56,954 bases of DNA from Tsukamurella conjunctivitidis (lineage in GTDB: Bacteria; Actinomycetota; Actinomycetes; Mycobacteriales; Mycobacteriaceae): assembly GCF_007858475.1 (NCBI RefSeq), contig NZ_VIGX01000023.1, forward strand, positions 1 to 56,954, given 5' to 3'. This document shows, piece by piece, positions 8,004-18,798 of the stretch (positions are counted from its first letter, which is position 1; every line of letters begins with the position of its first letter). The notes under the pieces are model-generated. The model was not told the origin of the DNA. It searched no databases and was given only the letters and a program-made list of their open reading frames with translations. A program made the position numbers and the translations under genes.

Positions 8004-9092
8004 CTACCGCCGCAGGTCGGCGAGCGCGCCCCGGACCACCACGGCCGACGGTGTCGGCAGGCCCCCGTGGGCGAGCGCGATGCGCGGGTCCTCGTCGTAG
8101 ATCACCAGGTCGGCGGGGGCACCGTCGTCGATGCCGGCGAAACCGAGCCAATGCCGGGCCCGCCAGGACGCGGCCGCGATGGCCTCCTCCGGCGGCATGA
8201 CCGCGGCGAGCGCCTCGATCTCGCGGGGCAGGGCGCCGTGCACGTTGAAGCCGCCGGCGTCGGTGCCCGCGTACATCGCGACGCCCGCCTCCCAGGCCGC
8301 GCGGAAGGTGGCCTTCCGGCGGTCGTACAGCGCCGACATGTGGCGGTGGTACGTGGGGAACTTCTCCGCGGCGGGCGCGGCGATGGACGGGAAGTTCTCG
8401 ATCTGGATCATGGTGGGCACGAGCCCGATCCCCTTCTCCACCATGGTCTCGATGGTGTCGGCCGTGAGGCCGGAGCCGTGCTCGATCGCGTCGACGCCCG
8501 CGGCCAACAGGCCCGGGAGGGCGTCCTCGCCGAAGACGTGCGCGGTGATCCTGGCGCCCGCGTCGTGGGCCACGGCGACGGCCTCGGCGAGCACGTCGTC
8601 CGGCCACAGCGGCGTCAGATCGCCGACCGACCGGTCGATCCAGTCCCCCACGAGTTTGATCCACGGGTGTCCCTCGGCGGCGCGGCGCCGGACGGCGTCG
8701 ACGAGCTGCGACGGGTCGTCGAGCTGCTCGCCGAGCCCGCGGGTGTACCGCTTGACCAGCGCGATGTGTCGGCCCATGCGCACGAAGCGCGGCAGCCCGG
8801 GCTGCCCGTCCAGGGGCGACGTGTCGAGGTCGGAACCGGGCTCGCGGATCACGGTGACACCGACGGCGACGTCCTCCAGCGCCAGCGCGCGGCCGCGCAC
8901 CAGGTCGGGTTCGCCGTCCTCCACGATGCCGACGTGGCAATGCGCGTCGACGTAGCCGGGCACCGCGAAGCCCGCCAGTTCGGTGCGTGGGCCCGCCGTC
9001 CCCGGATCGGCGAGGTGCACCGCACCGTCGGACACCCAGAATTCGCCCTCGCCACCGGGCAGGACGACGCCGGAGAAGTGCAGATCGCTCAC
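8004..9092 (-). CDS. Amidohydrolase (imidazolonepropionase/prolidase-like)
   Basis: 362 residues, TIM-barrel amidohydrolase. Metal-binding motifs are visible: the N-terminal HxH in VDAHCHVGI, a candidate carboxylated Lys in IKLVGDW, His in ITAHVFGEDA and AIEHGSG, and the terminal Asp in YAGTDAGG. The family cleaves dipeptides, cyclic amides or imidazolones; the substrate cannot be read from sequence. It starts at a GTG (9090-9092) and is convergent with the MerR gene, with 3 bases between stops. No pathway partner is adjacent. Confidence 0.88.
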   Translation of the reverse strand: MSDLHFSGVVLPGGEGEFWVSDGAVHLADPGTAGPRTELAGFAVPGYVDAHCHVGIVEDGEPDLVRGRALALEDVAVGVTVIREPGSDLDTSPLDGQPGLPRFVRMGRHIALVKRYTRGLGEQLDDPSQLVDAVRRRAAEGHPWIKLVGDWIDRSVGDLTPLWPDDVLAEAVAVAHDAGARITAHVFGEDALPGLLAAGVDAIEHGSGLTADTIETMVEKGIGLVPTMIQIENFPSIAAPAAEKFPTYHRHMSALYDRRKATFRAAWEAGVAMYAGTDAGGFNVHGALPREIEALAAVMPPEEAIAAASWRARHWLGFAGIDDGAPADLVIYDEDPRIALAHGGLPTPSAVVVRGALADLRR

Positions 9093-9183
9093 CCGGGCAA
9101 CCCTACGTCGTGAAACCGGGCGATTTCGACGTCACGATCGATATCCCCGCCGCGAACGAGAATTCTGCCGATCCCTCGACGCC

Positions 9184-10749
9184 TTACCGCTTCTTGCGGA
9201 GCTGCTCCTCGAGCGCGGCCATGTCGATGCCCTCGAGTCCCGGGGGCAACTGGTCGAGGCCCTTGGGCATGCCCGACAAGTCCATCCCGGCGGGCATGCC
9301 CGGGAACCCGCCACCCATCCGGGGCGCCGCCGGACCGGTCTGGCGGGCGCGGTTGTTCTTCTTGCCCTGCTTGCCCTTCTGCTTCCGCTTGGACAGGCGC
9401 TTGGGACCGCCGCCCCCGCCGAAGCCGGCCATCTGCGACATCATCTTGCGCGCCTCGAAGAATCGGTCGACGAGCTGGTTCACGTCGGTGACGGTGACGC
9501 CGGAGCCCTTGGCGATGCGCAGGCGACGGGAGGCGTTGATGATCTTCGGATCGGAGCGCTCGGCGGGCGTCATGCCGCGGATGATGGCCTGGATGCGGTC
9601 GAGCTGGCTGTCGTCGACGGCCGCGAGGGCGTCCTTCATCTGGCCCGCGCCGGGCAGCATGCCCAGCAGGTTCCCGATGGGGCCCATCTTCCGGATCATC
9701 AGCATCTGGTCGAGGAAGTCCTCGAGGGTCAGCTCGCCGGAAGTGATCTTGGCGGCCGCCTCCTCCGCCTTCTGCTGATCCATGTGCTGCTCGGCCTGCT
9801 CGATGAGCGAGAGCACGTCGCCCATACCGAGGATCCGCGAGCTCATTCGGTCCGGGTGGAAGACGTCGAAATCGTCGAGCTTCTCGCCGGTGGACGCGAA
9901 CAGGATCGGCTTGCCGGTGATCTCGCGGACCGAGAGCGCGGCGCCGCCGCGGGCGTCGCCGTCGAGCTTGGTGAGCACGACGCCGGTGAAGTCGACGCCG
10001 TCGGCGAAGGCCTGCGCGGTGGTCACCGCGTCCTGGCCGATCATGGCGTCGAGGACGAACAGCACCTCGTCGGGGTTCACGGCGTCGCGGATCGCTCGGG
10101 CCTGGCCCATCAGCTCCTCGTCGATGCCGAGGCGGCCGGCGGTGTCGACGATGACGACGTCGTGCTGCTTCGCCCTCGCCTCGGCGATGCCGCCGCGCGC
10201 GACCTCGACGGGATCGGCCGCGCTCACCCCGAGGGCGCCCTCGCCGCCGACGGAGGTGCCGGGGTGCGGGGCGAAGGTGGGCACGCCGGCGCGCTCGCCG
10301 ACGATCTTGAGCTGGTCGACGGCGCCGGGACGCTGCAGGTCGCAGGCCACCAGCATGGGCGTGTGGCCCTGCTTCTTGAGAAAGTTGGCGAGCTTTCCGG
10401 CGAGCGTGGTCTTACCGGCGCCCTGCAGACCCGCGAGCATGATCACGGTCGGCGGGGTCTTCGCCAGGTTCAGCCGCCGGGTCTCGCCGCCGAGAATCCC
10501 GACGAGTTCCTCGTTGACGATCTTGACGATCTGCTGGGCCGGGTTGAGCGCGGCCGAGACCTCGTGGCCCTTGGCCCGCTCCTTGACCCGGGCGACGAAG
10601 GCGCGCACCACGGGCAGCGCGACATCGGCCTCGAGCAGCGCGAGCCTGATCTCGCGGGCCGTCGAGTCGATGTCGGCATCGGTCAGCCGGCCCTTGCCGC
10701 GCAGGTCCTTGAGCGCGCCTGTGAGCCGATCGGAGAGGGATTCGAACAT
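9184..10749 (-). CDS. ffh: Signal recognition particle protein Ffh
   Basis: 521 residues. It binds 4.5S RNA and nascent signal peptides and delivers ribosomes to FtsY. The N domain (1-90), the GTPase G domain with P-loop GLQGAGKTT (107-115), DTAGR and TKLDGDARGG, and the Met-rich M domain (about 330-460) are all clear, followed by a basic Gly/Lys-rich tail typical of mycobacteria. It lies 9 bases downstream of glnD on the same strand. Its receptor FtsY is encoded at 23923-25473. Confidence 0.97.
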   Translation of the reverse strand: MFESLSDRLTGALKDLRGKGRLTDADIDSTAREIRLALLEADVALPVVRAFVARVKERAKGHEVSAALNPAQQIVKIVNEELVGILGGETRRLNLAKTPPTVIMLAGLQGAGKTTLAGKLANFLKKQGHTPMLVACDLQRPGAVDQLKIVGERAGVPTFAPHPGTSVGGEGALGVSAADPVEVARGGIAEARAKQHDVVIVDTAGRLGIDEELMGQARAIRDAVNPDEVLFVLDAMIGQDAVTTAQAFADGVDFTGVVLTKLDGDARGGAALSVREITGKPILFASTGEKLDDFDVFHPDRMSSRILGMGDVLSLIEQAEQHMDQQKAEEAAAKITSGELTLEDFLDQMLMIRKMGPIGNLLGMLPGAGQMKDALAAVDDSQLDRIQAIIRGMTPAERSDPKIINASRRLRIAKGSGVTVTDVNQLVDRFFEARKMMSQMAGFGGGGGPKRLSKRKQKGKQGKKNNRARQTGPAAPRMGGGFPGMPAGMDLSGMPKGLDQLPPGLEGIDMAALEEQLRKKR

Positions 10750-10758
10750 TGCTCCAGA

Positions 10759-13251
10759 CTATCGGGTCGGTTCGTCCTCCGGTGGCGCAGGCGGCGCGGC
10801 CTCCGGCAGAACGGCCAGGACCGCGCTCTCGGCGCTCGCCCGTAGCGCGGTCTCATCGCCGGGGACGCTCAGGCAGAAGACGTCGACGGCGGTCGCGCCG
10901 AGCGTGGCCACCTTCGCCCACCGCACGTCGATCCCGGTCTCGTCGAGCGCTCCGGCGACCCGCGCGAGCAGGCCGGGGGTGTCTCCGGCGCGGACCTCGA
11001 GGACGACGGTGCCGGGCGCACCGTCGAACCAGCGCAGCCGGGGCGGCGCCGCCACCCGCAGGGGCGGTGCGGCGGCGCTCCCGTCGACGGGGGCCGTCGC
11101 GGCGCGTTCGCGGCGGCGGAGCTCCGCGAGCACGTCGGCGCCGTCGAGAGCGGCGAGCAGCCGCTGCCGGACCAGCGCGGGGTCGGGCGGGTCGCCGAAG
11201 GTGGGGACCACGACGAAGGTGTTGACCGCGGACTCCCCCACGCCGGCCACGGACGCGCTGTGCACCCGCAGGCCCGCGAGAGCGAGCACCGCGGCCATCC
11301 GGGCGAGCACACCGCGCCGGTCGGGCCCGACGACGGCCACGGTGAAGGTGTGCGGTCCCAGCGCGGGCACCGGCGTGATCCGGACGTGCGTCCCCCCGGC
11401 GGCGGCCAGCGCGGCCACCTCCTCCGGGACGGGCCCCGGCTGCGGCGCGGGCGCGCCGTCCAGCACGCGGGCGGTGCGGCGGACGAGCTCACCGATGAGG
11501 CGCGACTTCCAGTCGCCCCAGACACCCGGGCCGGTCGCGAGGGAATCGGCCTCGGCGAGTGCGTGCAGCAGCTCCAGCAGGACGGGGTCGTGCCCGAGCT
11601 TCTCCGCGACCATCTCGATCGTCGCGGGATCGTCCAGGTCCCGGCGGGTGGCGACGGCCGGCAGCAGCAGGTGGTGCCGCACCATCGCCGCGAGCAACGC
11701 GGTGTCGGCGGCGGGCAGCCCGAGGCGGGCGGCGATGGCCTCGGCGAGTTCGGCGCCGATCACGCTGTGATCGCCCCCGCGGCCCTTGCCGAGGTCGTGC
11801 AGGAGGGCGCCGAGGACGAGCAGGTCAGGGCGGGCGACGTCCGTGGCGCGGTTGGCGGCGTGCGCGACCGTCTCGACGAGGTGCCGGTCGACGGTCCAGG
11901 TGTGCACGGCGTCGCGCGGGGGAAGATCGCGGACGGCGCCCCACTCGGGCAGCAGACGGCCCCACAGGCCGGTGCGGTCGAGGGCCTCGATGACGGGGAC
12001 GGCGCTGCGGCCGGAGCCGAGCAGCGCGAGCAGGTCGGCGACGGTCTCCGCGGGCCACGGGCTGCGCGGGGCGGGCGTCACCTCGGCGAGCCGAGCGAGC
12101 GTCGACGCCGACATGGGCAGCCCGGACGCAGCCGCCGCCGCGGCGACGCGGATCGTGAGGCCCGTGTCCCGGTCCGGCCGGGCGTCGCGGGCGAGGGTGA
12201 CCTCTCCCGCGTGCTCGACGACGCCCTCCGCGAGAGGCCGCCGGACGGGTGGGCGGCGCAGCCGGGAGAAGCCGCGGCGCGGCAGGGCGTTCTGCGCGGT
12301 GCGGATGCCCACGTCCACGGCGTACGCCACCGTGCGCCCGCTGTCGCTGATGGTGCGGGCCAGGTCGAACCGGTCGCCCAGCCGGAGCGCGGCCCCGATC
12401 TCATCGGCCTCCTGCGCGCGTACCTGGTCCCGCGCGCGGCCGGAGATGCGATGCAGCTCGGTCCGCACGTCGAGCAGCCGCGCGTACGCCGCGGCCAGGT
12501 CGTTCCCGGTGGTCCCGCTCGGGCTGGCCGACGGGGTCGGGATCCCGTCGGTGAGCTGGGCGAGGGAGAGCGCCTGGAGCAGTTGGACGTCGCGCATCCC
12601 GCCGCGGCCGTTCTTGAGGTCGGGCTCGGCGCGGTGCGCGATCTCGCCCGAGCGGCGCCACCGCTCGCGGGCCTGCTCGACGAGGTCGTCCACGCGGGAG
12701 CGGATGTCGGCGCGCCACTGCCGCCGTACGCCGCTGATGAGCAGATTCGTGATCTCCTCGTCGCCCACGATGTGCCGGGCGTCGAGCAGCCCGAGCGCGG
12801 CCGTGAGATCCGACTCCGCGACGCGGACGGCCTCGGGCACCGTGCGGACGCTGTGATCGAGCTTGATGTGGGCGTCCCACAGCGGGTACCAGATGCTCTC
12901 GGCGACCGCGGTCACGCGCGCCGGGTCGAGCCCATCGTCGTGCACGAGAAGCAGATCGAAGTCACTGTGGGGCAGCAACTCCCGCCGCCCCAGCCCTCCA
13001 ACGGCCACGAGGGCGAGCCCGCTGTCCGGGCCGATGCCGGCGGCGGCGCCGTGCGTGGTGAGCCACACCTCGGCGAGGTCGGCGAGGGCGCCGCGCAGGG
13101 CGGCGGGGTCGAGGCGGTGCGGGCCCGCCGCGCGGTCGAGCAGACGGGTGCGCGCGGCGACCAGTTCCTTCGCGCCGCCGTGGCCCGCGCTCTCGCTCTC
13201 GGGCGTCCCGCTCTCCGTGCCCGGCACGCTCACCCTCTCCGGCACCGTCAT
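10759..13251 (-). CDS. glnD: PII-modifying nucleotidyltransferase GlnD
   Basis: 830 residues. Domains in order: nucleotidyltransferase with GGLGRRELLPHSDFDL (85-100), an HD hydrolase domain with LLHDLGKGRGGDHS, and two C-terminal ACT domains that sense glutamine. In actinobacteria such as Corynebacterium and Mycobacterium the family member adenylylates (rather than uridylylates) PII at Tyr51; this is family knowledge, not visible here. It sits 9 bases after glnK in the amt-glnK-glnD set. Confidence 0.95.
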   Translation of the reverse strand: MTVPERVSVPGTESGTPESESAGHGGAKELVAARTRLLDRAAGPHRLDPAALRGALADLAEVWLTTHGAAAGIGPDSGLALVAVGGLGRRELLPHSDFDLLLVHDDGLDPARVTAVAESIWYPLWDAHIKLDHSVRTVPEAVRVAESDLTAALGLLDARHIVGDEEITNLLISGVRRQWRADIRSRVDDLVEQARERWRRSGEIAHRAEPDLKNGRGGMRDVQLLQALSLAQLTDGIPTPSASPSGTTGNDLAAAYARLLDVRTELHRISGRARDQVRAQEADEIGAALRLGDRFDLARTISDSGRTVAYAVDVGIRTAQNALPRRGFSRLRRPPVRRPLAEGVVEHAGEVTLARDARPDRDTGLTIRVAAAAAASGLPMSASTLARLAEVTPAPRSPWPAETVADLLALLGSGRSAVPVIEALDRTGLWGRLLPEWGAVRDLPPRDAVHTWTVDRHLVETVAHAANRATDVARPDLLVLGALLHDLGKGRGGDHSVIGAELAEAIAARLGLPAADTALLAAMVRHHLLLPAVATRRDLDDPATIEMVAEKLGHDPVLLELLHALAEADSLATGPGVWGDWKSRLIGELVRRTARVLDGAPAPQPGPVPEEVAALAAAGGTHVRITPVPALGPHTFTVAVVGPDRRGVLARMAAVLALAGLRVHSASVAGVGESAVNTFVVVPTFGDPPDPALVRQRLLAALDGADVLAELRRRERAATAPVDGSAAAPPLRVAAPPRLRWFDGAPGTVVLEVRAGDTPGLLARVAGALDETGIDVRWAKVATLGATAVDVFCLSVPGDETALRASAESAVLAVLPEAAPPAPPEDEPTR

Positions 13252-13260
13252 CGGCGTCTC

Positions 13261-14980
<1,720 letters not shown>

Positions 14981-15063
14981 GGGAAACCTCCTCGGGCGCG
15001 CCACCGTTGCGGCGCGAGTGAGAACAGCTTCTGCCGTGACCGTTTCCCGGCGGAGGCGCTCGT

Positions 15064-15079
15064 GTTGCCCGTGTGTAAC
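15064..15079 (-). promoter_or_regulatory. GlnR box 1 upstream of amt
   Basis: On the minus strand the sequence is GTTAC-N6-GCAAC, an exact match to the GlnR consensus GTnAC-N6-GnAAC, 84 bases before the amt start. GlnR is the global nitrogen regulator of actinobacteria and activates amt-glnK-glnD in mycobacteria. Seen by eye; binding is inferred. Confidence 0.7.
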
Positions 15080-15105
15080 CGGTGCGCCCGGCTTCGCGCC
15101 GTACG

Positions 15106-15121
15106 GTTACGCGCGTGTTTC
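15106..15121 (-). promoter_or_regulatory. GlnR box 2 upstream of amt
   Basis: On the minus strand GAAAC-N6-GTAAC fits the AC-N9-AC rule for GlnR half-sites. It lies 42 bp (four helical turns) upstream of box 1, on the same face of the DNA, as expected for cooperative GlnR binding. Confidence 0.6.
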
Positions 15122-15132
15122 CGACGGTGCCG

Positions 15133-15642
15133 CTACCGCACGTCGGTGTAGCGCGCGATCGGCGCGCCGACGCCGGTGGTCACGAGGGCGGGGATGCTGG
15201 TGGTCACGAAGAAGCTCCACCCGCGCGAGCAGGCCTCGAAGCACTCGGACTCCGCCGTGAGGCCCACGTGGGTCAAGCGCAGGTCGGTGCCCGCGGGTCC
15301 GGATGTGACCTCGAAGACCACGTCGGTGCCGGTCCACTCCCGATGGTCGTCGATGAAGGTGAGCTCGGCGTCGACCGCGTGCCACACCAGCCGATGCGGC
15401 GGCTGCACCTCGGTGAGTTGGAATCGGCAGAACCGGATACCGGTCTTCGCGCGCGCGGTCTTGCCCGGGTACCGGACGTCGTCGGTGAAGACGAACTCGT
15501 CGTCCAGGTCGGCGCTGTGCCCGATGAGGTTCCGGCTCCACCACTCCCGGACGTCGGTGAGCGCGTCGAACACCGCCTCGGGTGGGGCGTCGATCGTGGT
15601 GGTGGCGGTGAGGTAGTCGGTGCGCTGATCGGTGCTGGGCAT
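15133..15642 (-). CDS. SRPBCC (START-like/AHSA1) domain protein
   Basis: 169 residues. A START-like ligand-binding fold is indicated by the opening beta strand and loop (ATTTIDAPPEAVFDALTDVREWW, about 13-35) and the long C-terminal helix with CSRGWSFFVTTSIPAL. Members bind hydrophobic ligands or act as cyclases/chaperones, and many are stand-alone and uncharacterised. It is separate from the catabolic operon upstream, since a large inverted repeat (15723-15797) lies between. Confidence 0.8.
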   Translation of the reverse strand: MPSTDQRTDYLTATTTIDAPPEAVFDALTDVREWWSRNLIGHSADLDDEFVFTDDVRYPGKTARAKTGIRFCRFQLTEVQPPHRLVWHAVDAELTFIDDHREWTGTDVVFEVTSGPAGTDLRLTHVGLTAESECFEACSRGWSFFVTTSIPALVTTGVGAPIARYTDVR

Positions 15643-15722
15643 GATGTCGGCCTTTCGGTGAGGAGTCCTTCACCTCCTCGTCGAACGGCCGGGCCCGATT
15701 TCGACATCCGAGCCGGAGCAAT

Positions 15723-15797
15723 CTCACGATGTCGAGCTCTGCGGCAGTGCGTATGCCCGGAGAGGCGGTCCGAGGCCGCAGAAGTCGACATCGTGAG
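15723..15797. repeat. Large imperfect inverted repeat, possible terminator
   Basis: CTCACGATGTCGA (15723-15735) is repeated exactly inverted at 15785-15797. After a 2-base mismatch the pairing continues for TCTGCGGC, giving an approximately 23-bp stem and a loop of about 29 bases. It follows the stop of the hydrolase operon (minus strand) and precedes the SRPBCC gene, so termination is the simplest role. There is no U-tract, and the size is unusual. Confidence 0.6.
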
Positions 15798-15805
15798 GAG
15801 CATCG

Positions 15806-17071
15806 CTAGTGGGCGGCGTCTCCGATTCCGCGGGCCGTCAGCCAGCGCTCGATCTCGTCGCCCGCCAGGGCCGCCGCCGTGGGCTCACCCTCGGTCAGGG
15901 CGGCACCGAAATGCTTGCCCCGCACGCGCACGTGCTTCACGTCGTCGGTCCCCATGGCGGCGACCATGGCGCGGGCGTCGTCGGGGAAGCACGCCTGGTC
16001 GCCGGTGATCTCGATGAACAGCGTCGGCATGCTCACCGCGGGCGCGCAGCGCAGGAAGCCGGCGCGGCTGCTCAGCCCGGACCAGGTCGACAGCCACGCC
16101 TCTGGGGTGGTGAGCCGGCCGAAGCCGACGACGCCGTAGTCCGTGAGGTCCGGCCGCGAGCCGAACAGCGAGCCGTACGGCCGGTCGTTGGGGTCGAGCG
16201 ACGGGTCCATGCAGCGCAGGTCGGCGTCGGTGCGGTGGACCGTGACGAACTCGGTGGCCAGCGCGGCCCGACGGTCCGCCGGATCGCCGCTCTCCTTGAA
16301 CCGCTGCTGCGCCTCCCGCGCCGTCGCGACCCGCTCCCGGGCCACGGCGTCGAGCCGCTCCACCCGCGCGCGCTGCGCCGCGCGGTACCGCTCCACGAAC
16401 TCCGGCGGGTAGGACGACGCCTCGGGAGCCGGCCGGTAGCCGTTGGCGGGGCTGAACGGGTCCAGCTCCGGCACCACGGACAGCGGGTCGGCCTCGTCCG
16501 CCACCGACGGGTCGATCATCCGCAGCAGCAGCTCCCCCTGGCCGGGATGCGGCGCCATGAACACCGCATGGTCGGGCAGCGGCATCACGGCCTTCCGCAG
16601 TGCCACCGGCTTCCCGCCGGGAGTGCCGGCGAGCCGCTCCTGAGCCGGCAGGCTCGCCTGCTCGACGTAGAAGGCGGCCAGCGCCCCGCCGCCGGAGTGG
16701 CCGACGGCGATCACTGTCTCGAAGCCCTGTTCCCGCAGGTACACATGCCCCGCCGCCATGTCGAGCAGCGCCTGCTCGTGCAGCAGCGTCAGGTCGTTGC
16801 CCTGGGTGCGACTGCCCTGCGTCCACACCGCGACGCCACGCCGCAGGAACTCGGGCACGAGCACGTGGTGGGTGAAGTCCTGGCGGGGGTGCATGAGGAA
16901 GGCGACGGCCGTGGCCCCGGGCACGGTGCGCAGCACGCCGGCCACCTTGGCCCCGTCAACCGTGGTGAGCTCGACCGGCGTCGCGACGGTGCCCTCGGGC
17001 ACCGCCTCGGCGTCGAGGTACCGGCCCGCGCCGACGCCCGCGGTCGCGGTCGTGCGCTCGGCGGTGGTCAT
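15806..17071 (-). CDS. Alpha/beta hydrolase (about 420 residues)
   Basis: 421 residues. The nucleophile elbow GHSGGGALAAFY (Ser near residue 130) follows an FLMHPRQDF oxyanion-hole strand, and the last part has GDQACFPDDARA with a candidate acid and GKHFG with the catalytic His. A long insertion (about 190-300, Arg/Glu-rich) forms an unusual lid. The ATG at 17071 overlaps the stop of the preceding small gene. It is the last gene of the maleate isomerase operon, suggesting it hydrolyses an ester, amide or C-C bond in that pathway; the exact step is unknown. Confidence 0.8.
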   Translation of the reverse strand: MTTAERTTATAGVGAGRYLDAEAVPEGTVATPVELTTVDGAKVAGVLRTVPGATAVAFLMHPRQDFTHHVLVPEFLRRGVAVWTQGSRTQGNDLTLLHEQALLDMAAGHVYLREQGFETVIAVGHSGGGALAAFYVEQASLPAQERLAGTPGGKPVALRKAVMPLPDHAVFMAPHPGQGELLLRMIDPSVADEADPLSVVPELDPFSPANGYRPAPEASSYPPEFVERYRAAQRARVERLDAVARERVATAREAQQRFKESGDPADRRAALATEFVTVHRTDADLRCMDPSLDPNDRPYGSLFGSRPDLTDYGVVGFGRLTTPEAWLSTWSGLSSRAGFLRCAPAVSMPTLFIEITGDQACFPDDARAMVAAMGTDDVKHVRVRGKHFGAALTEGEPTAAALAGDEIERWLTARGIGDAAH

Positions 17072-17313
17072 CGGTCCACCACCCGCAGGGCGTCCTTGTC
17101 GTGCTGCGCGACGCGCGAGTCCTCGAGGCCCGCGAGGGAGCTGTACCAGACGGCGTGCCGGCAACCGGTGGCGCGCCGATCGATGACGATCTCCTCGGGC
17201 CGGGTGATCCGGAAGTACGGACCCACCTTCTCGATGTCGACGTCGGGCTCGGCGCCCGCGACCTTCACGACGCCCTCGTTCTCCGGGACGTCCAGGACGT
17301 ACATGCGGCTCAT
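17068..17313 (-). CDS. Small conserved-looking protein in catabolic operon
   Basis: 81 residues, no recognisable family. It is acidic in the first half, with one Cys and a CRHAVWYSSLAGLEDSRVAQ stretch in the second half, no signal peptide and no membrane segment. ATG (17311-17313) overlaps the VOC stop, and its own stop overlaps the hydrolase start, so it is translated in step with both. It may be an accessory subunit of the VOC enzyme, but this is inference from coupling alone. Confidence 0.65.
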   Translation of the reverse strand: MSRMYVLDVPENEGVVKVAGAEPDVDIEKVGPYFRITRPEEIVIDRRATGCRHAVWYSSLAGLEDSRVAQHDKDALRVVDR

Positions 17314-17942
17314 CGCACGGCCTCCTTCTCCCACGCCTCGGCGCGCTCGACGATCAGCTCGGCCTTCCGGACCAGCAGCGCGTCCATCGACGGTGCGCCG
17401 CCGCCGACCACGTCGCACAGCGCCTCGATGGTGAGCGCGGCGTCGAGATCCTCCTGCGGTGTCACCGGGCGCAGAGCCCGGGTGATCTCGATCATGTAGC
17501 CGTTGGGGTCGTGCGTATAGATCGACTCGATGGTCTCGTGCATCACCTGCATCTCGCAGGGCCACGCGGAATCGTCCAGGCGGCGGCGGTATTCGAGCAG
17601 GTCCTCCTCGCTCTCCACGTGGATCGCGAGGTGGCGCGAGTTGACGAAGTAGCCGGGCGTGCCCTGCGGCAGCCGTGCCCAGGAGTCGCCGGGGGCGCTC
17701 GGATCGCCGATCGGCTCGAGGCCGAAGTAGTAGAAGAAAGCCATCCGGTCGCCGTTGCCGATGTCGAAGAAGAAGTGGATGAAGTCCGGGTGATCCTCGG
17801 GGCCCCAGCCGGCGGCGCAGATCGAGTGGACGATGGGGAATTTCAGCACGCCGTTGTAGAACCGCACGGTGCCCACGGGGTCGAAGGTGGGGAAGGCGGC
17901 GTGGTCGACGCCCTGCACGCGGTGCTCGGTGTTCTCGGTCAT
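17310..17942 (-). CDS. VOC-family metalloenzyme (glyoxalase/extradiol dioxygenase superfamily)
   Basis: 210 residues with paired beta-alpha-beta-beta-beta modules: VDHAAFPTFDPVGTVRFYNG (about 12-31), HLAIHVES (about 103-110) and PNGYMIEITR (about 150-159), giving a His/His/Glu metal triad typical of the superfamily. Members include ring-cleaving dioxygenases, isomerases and hydrolases. A C-terminal helical tail of about 50 residues is extra. It lies 32 bases after the maleate isomerase and is coupled to the small gene downstream. A ring-cleaving or isomerising role is plausible but unproven. Confidence 0.8.
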   Translation of the reverse strand: MTENTEHRVQGVDHAAFPTFDPVGTVRFYNGVLKFPIVHSICAAGWGPEDHPDFIHFFFDIGNGDRMAFFYYFGLEPIGDPSAPGDSWARLPQGTPGYFVNSRHLAIHVESEEDLLEYRRRLDDSAWPCEMQVMHETIESIYTHDPNGYMIEITRALRPVTPQEDLDAALTIEALCDVVGGGAPSMDALLVRKAELIVERAEAWEKEAVR

Positions 17943-17974
17943 GGCGGTGCTCCTTTCGGGGACGGGTTCGGGTT

Positions 17975-18739
17975 CTAGGCGTCGACGGTGGCCGGGGCGT
18001 CGGCCCGCAGCAGCGAGCCGGCGCCGGGGATGTCGACGGTGGCACCCACCGCCCGCAGGATGCGGTACGCACCGGCGGTGGCGGCGGTGATGACGGGCAC
18101 GCCGAACTCGTCCTCGGCGGCCTGGACCAGGTCGAGCGACGGCATCTGCACGCAGGCGGAGAGGACGAGCGCGTCCACGCCGCTCAGGTCCATGCTGCGG
18201 GCGGCCTCCATGACCCGGTCGCCGGGGATGCAGCCGACCTCGGCGTTGTCGGCCACCTCGAGGGCGCGCCAGTCGGTCACCGTCAGTCCCTCGTGCTCGA
18301 GGTAGGCCATCACCTGTTCGGCGAGCGGGCGCAGGTACGGGGTGACGACGGCGATCCGCTTCGCCCCCATGTCCGCGAGGGCGTCCACCAGGGCACCGGC
18401 GCTGGAGAGCACCGACGCCTCGCTGCCGCCGGAGGCGAGCTGCTCGGCGATCGACAGTTCGACCTTGTGGTGCTCGCCGAGGCCGGTGGACATGATGGCG
18501 ACGAGGCAGGCGTAGAGCATCGCGTCGACACCGGCGTCACCGAGCTCGATGACGCACCGCTCGCGCTGCGCGTTCATCGCGGCGAGCTGCTCGGGCGAGA
18601 CCTTCTTCATGCGCATCCGGCTCGAGTGGAAGGTGAAGTCCTGCTCCGGATGCCGGGCCAGGATGAGCGGCATCTCGGTCTCGACGGTGACGTTCGAGCT
18701 GGGGACGACCAGTCCGATCCGAATGGGCTTGGCGCTCAT
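17975..18739 (-). CDS. Maleate cis-trans isomerase (Asp/Glu racemase superfamily)
   Basis: 254 residues. It begins with the family strand IRIGLVVPSSNVTVETEMP and has the two catalytic cysteines in MLYACLVAIMS and LVLSACVQMPS, as in maleate isomerase and arylmalonate decarboxylase relatives. Maleate isomerase turns maleate into fumarate at the end of nicotinate-type and gentisate-type pathways. It is the first gene of a four-gene minus-strand operon, and an operator-like palindrome shared with the ligase and hydrolase promoters lies 60 bases upstream (18799-18814). Confidence 0.85.
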   Translation of the reverse strand: MSAKPIRIGLVVPSSNVTVETEMPLILARHPEQDFTFHSSRMRMKKVSPEQLAAMNAQRERCVIELGDAGVDAMLYACLVAIMSTGLGEHHKVELSIAEQLASGGSEASVLSSAGALVDALADMGAKRIAVVTPYLRPLAEQVMAYLEHEGLTVTDWRALEVADNAEVGCIPGDRVMEAARSMDLSGVDALVLSACVQMPSLDLVQAAEDEFGVPVITAATAGAYRILRAVGATVDIPGAGSLLRADAPATVDA

Positions 18740-18798
18740 GGTTCTCCTCCGATGGGGTTTCGCCTTCCTCCCCAGTATTCGACGTCACCGTTCAAATG

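Noticed and set aside
9093-9183. Regulatory RNA between ffh and the amidohydrolase
   Set aside because: Only 91 bases with no conserved structure seen; nothing supportable.
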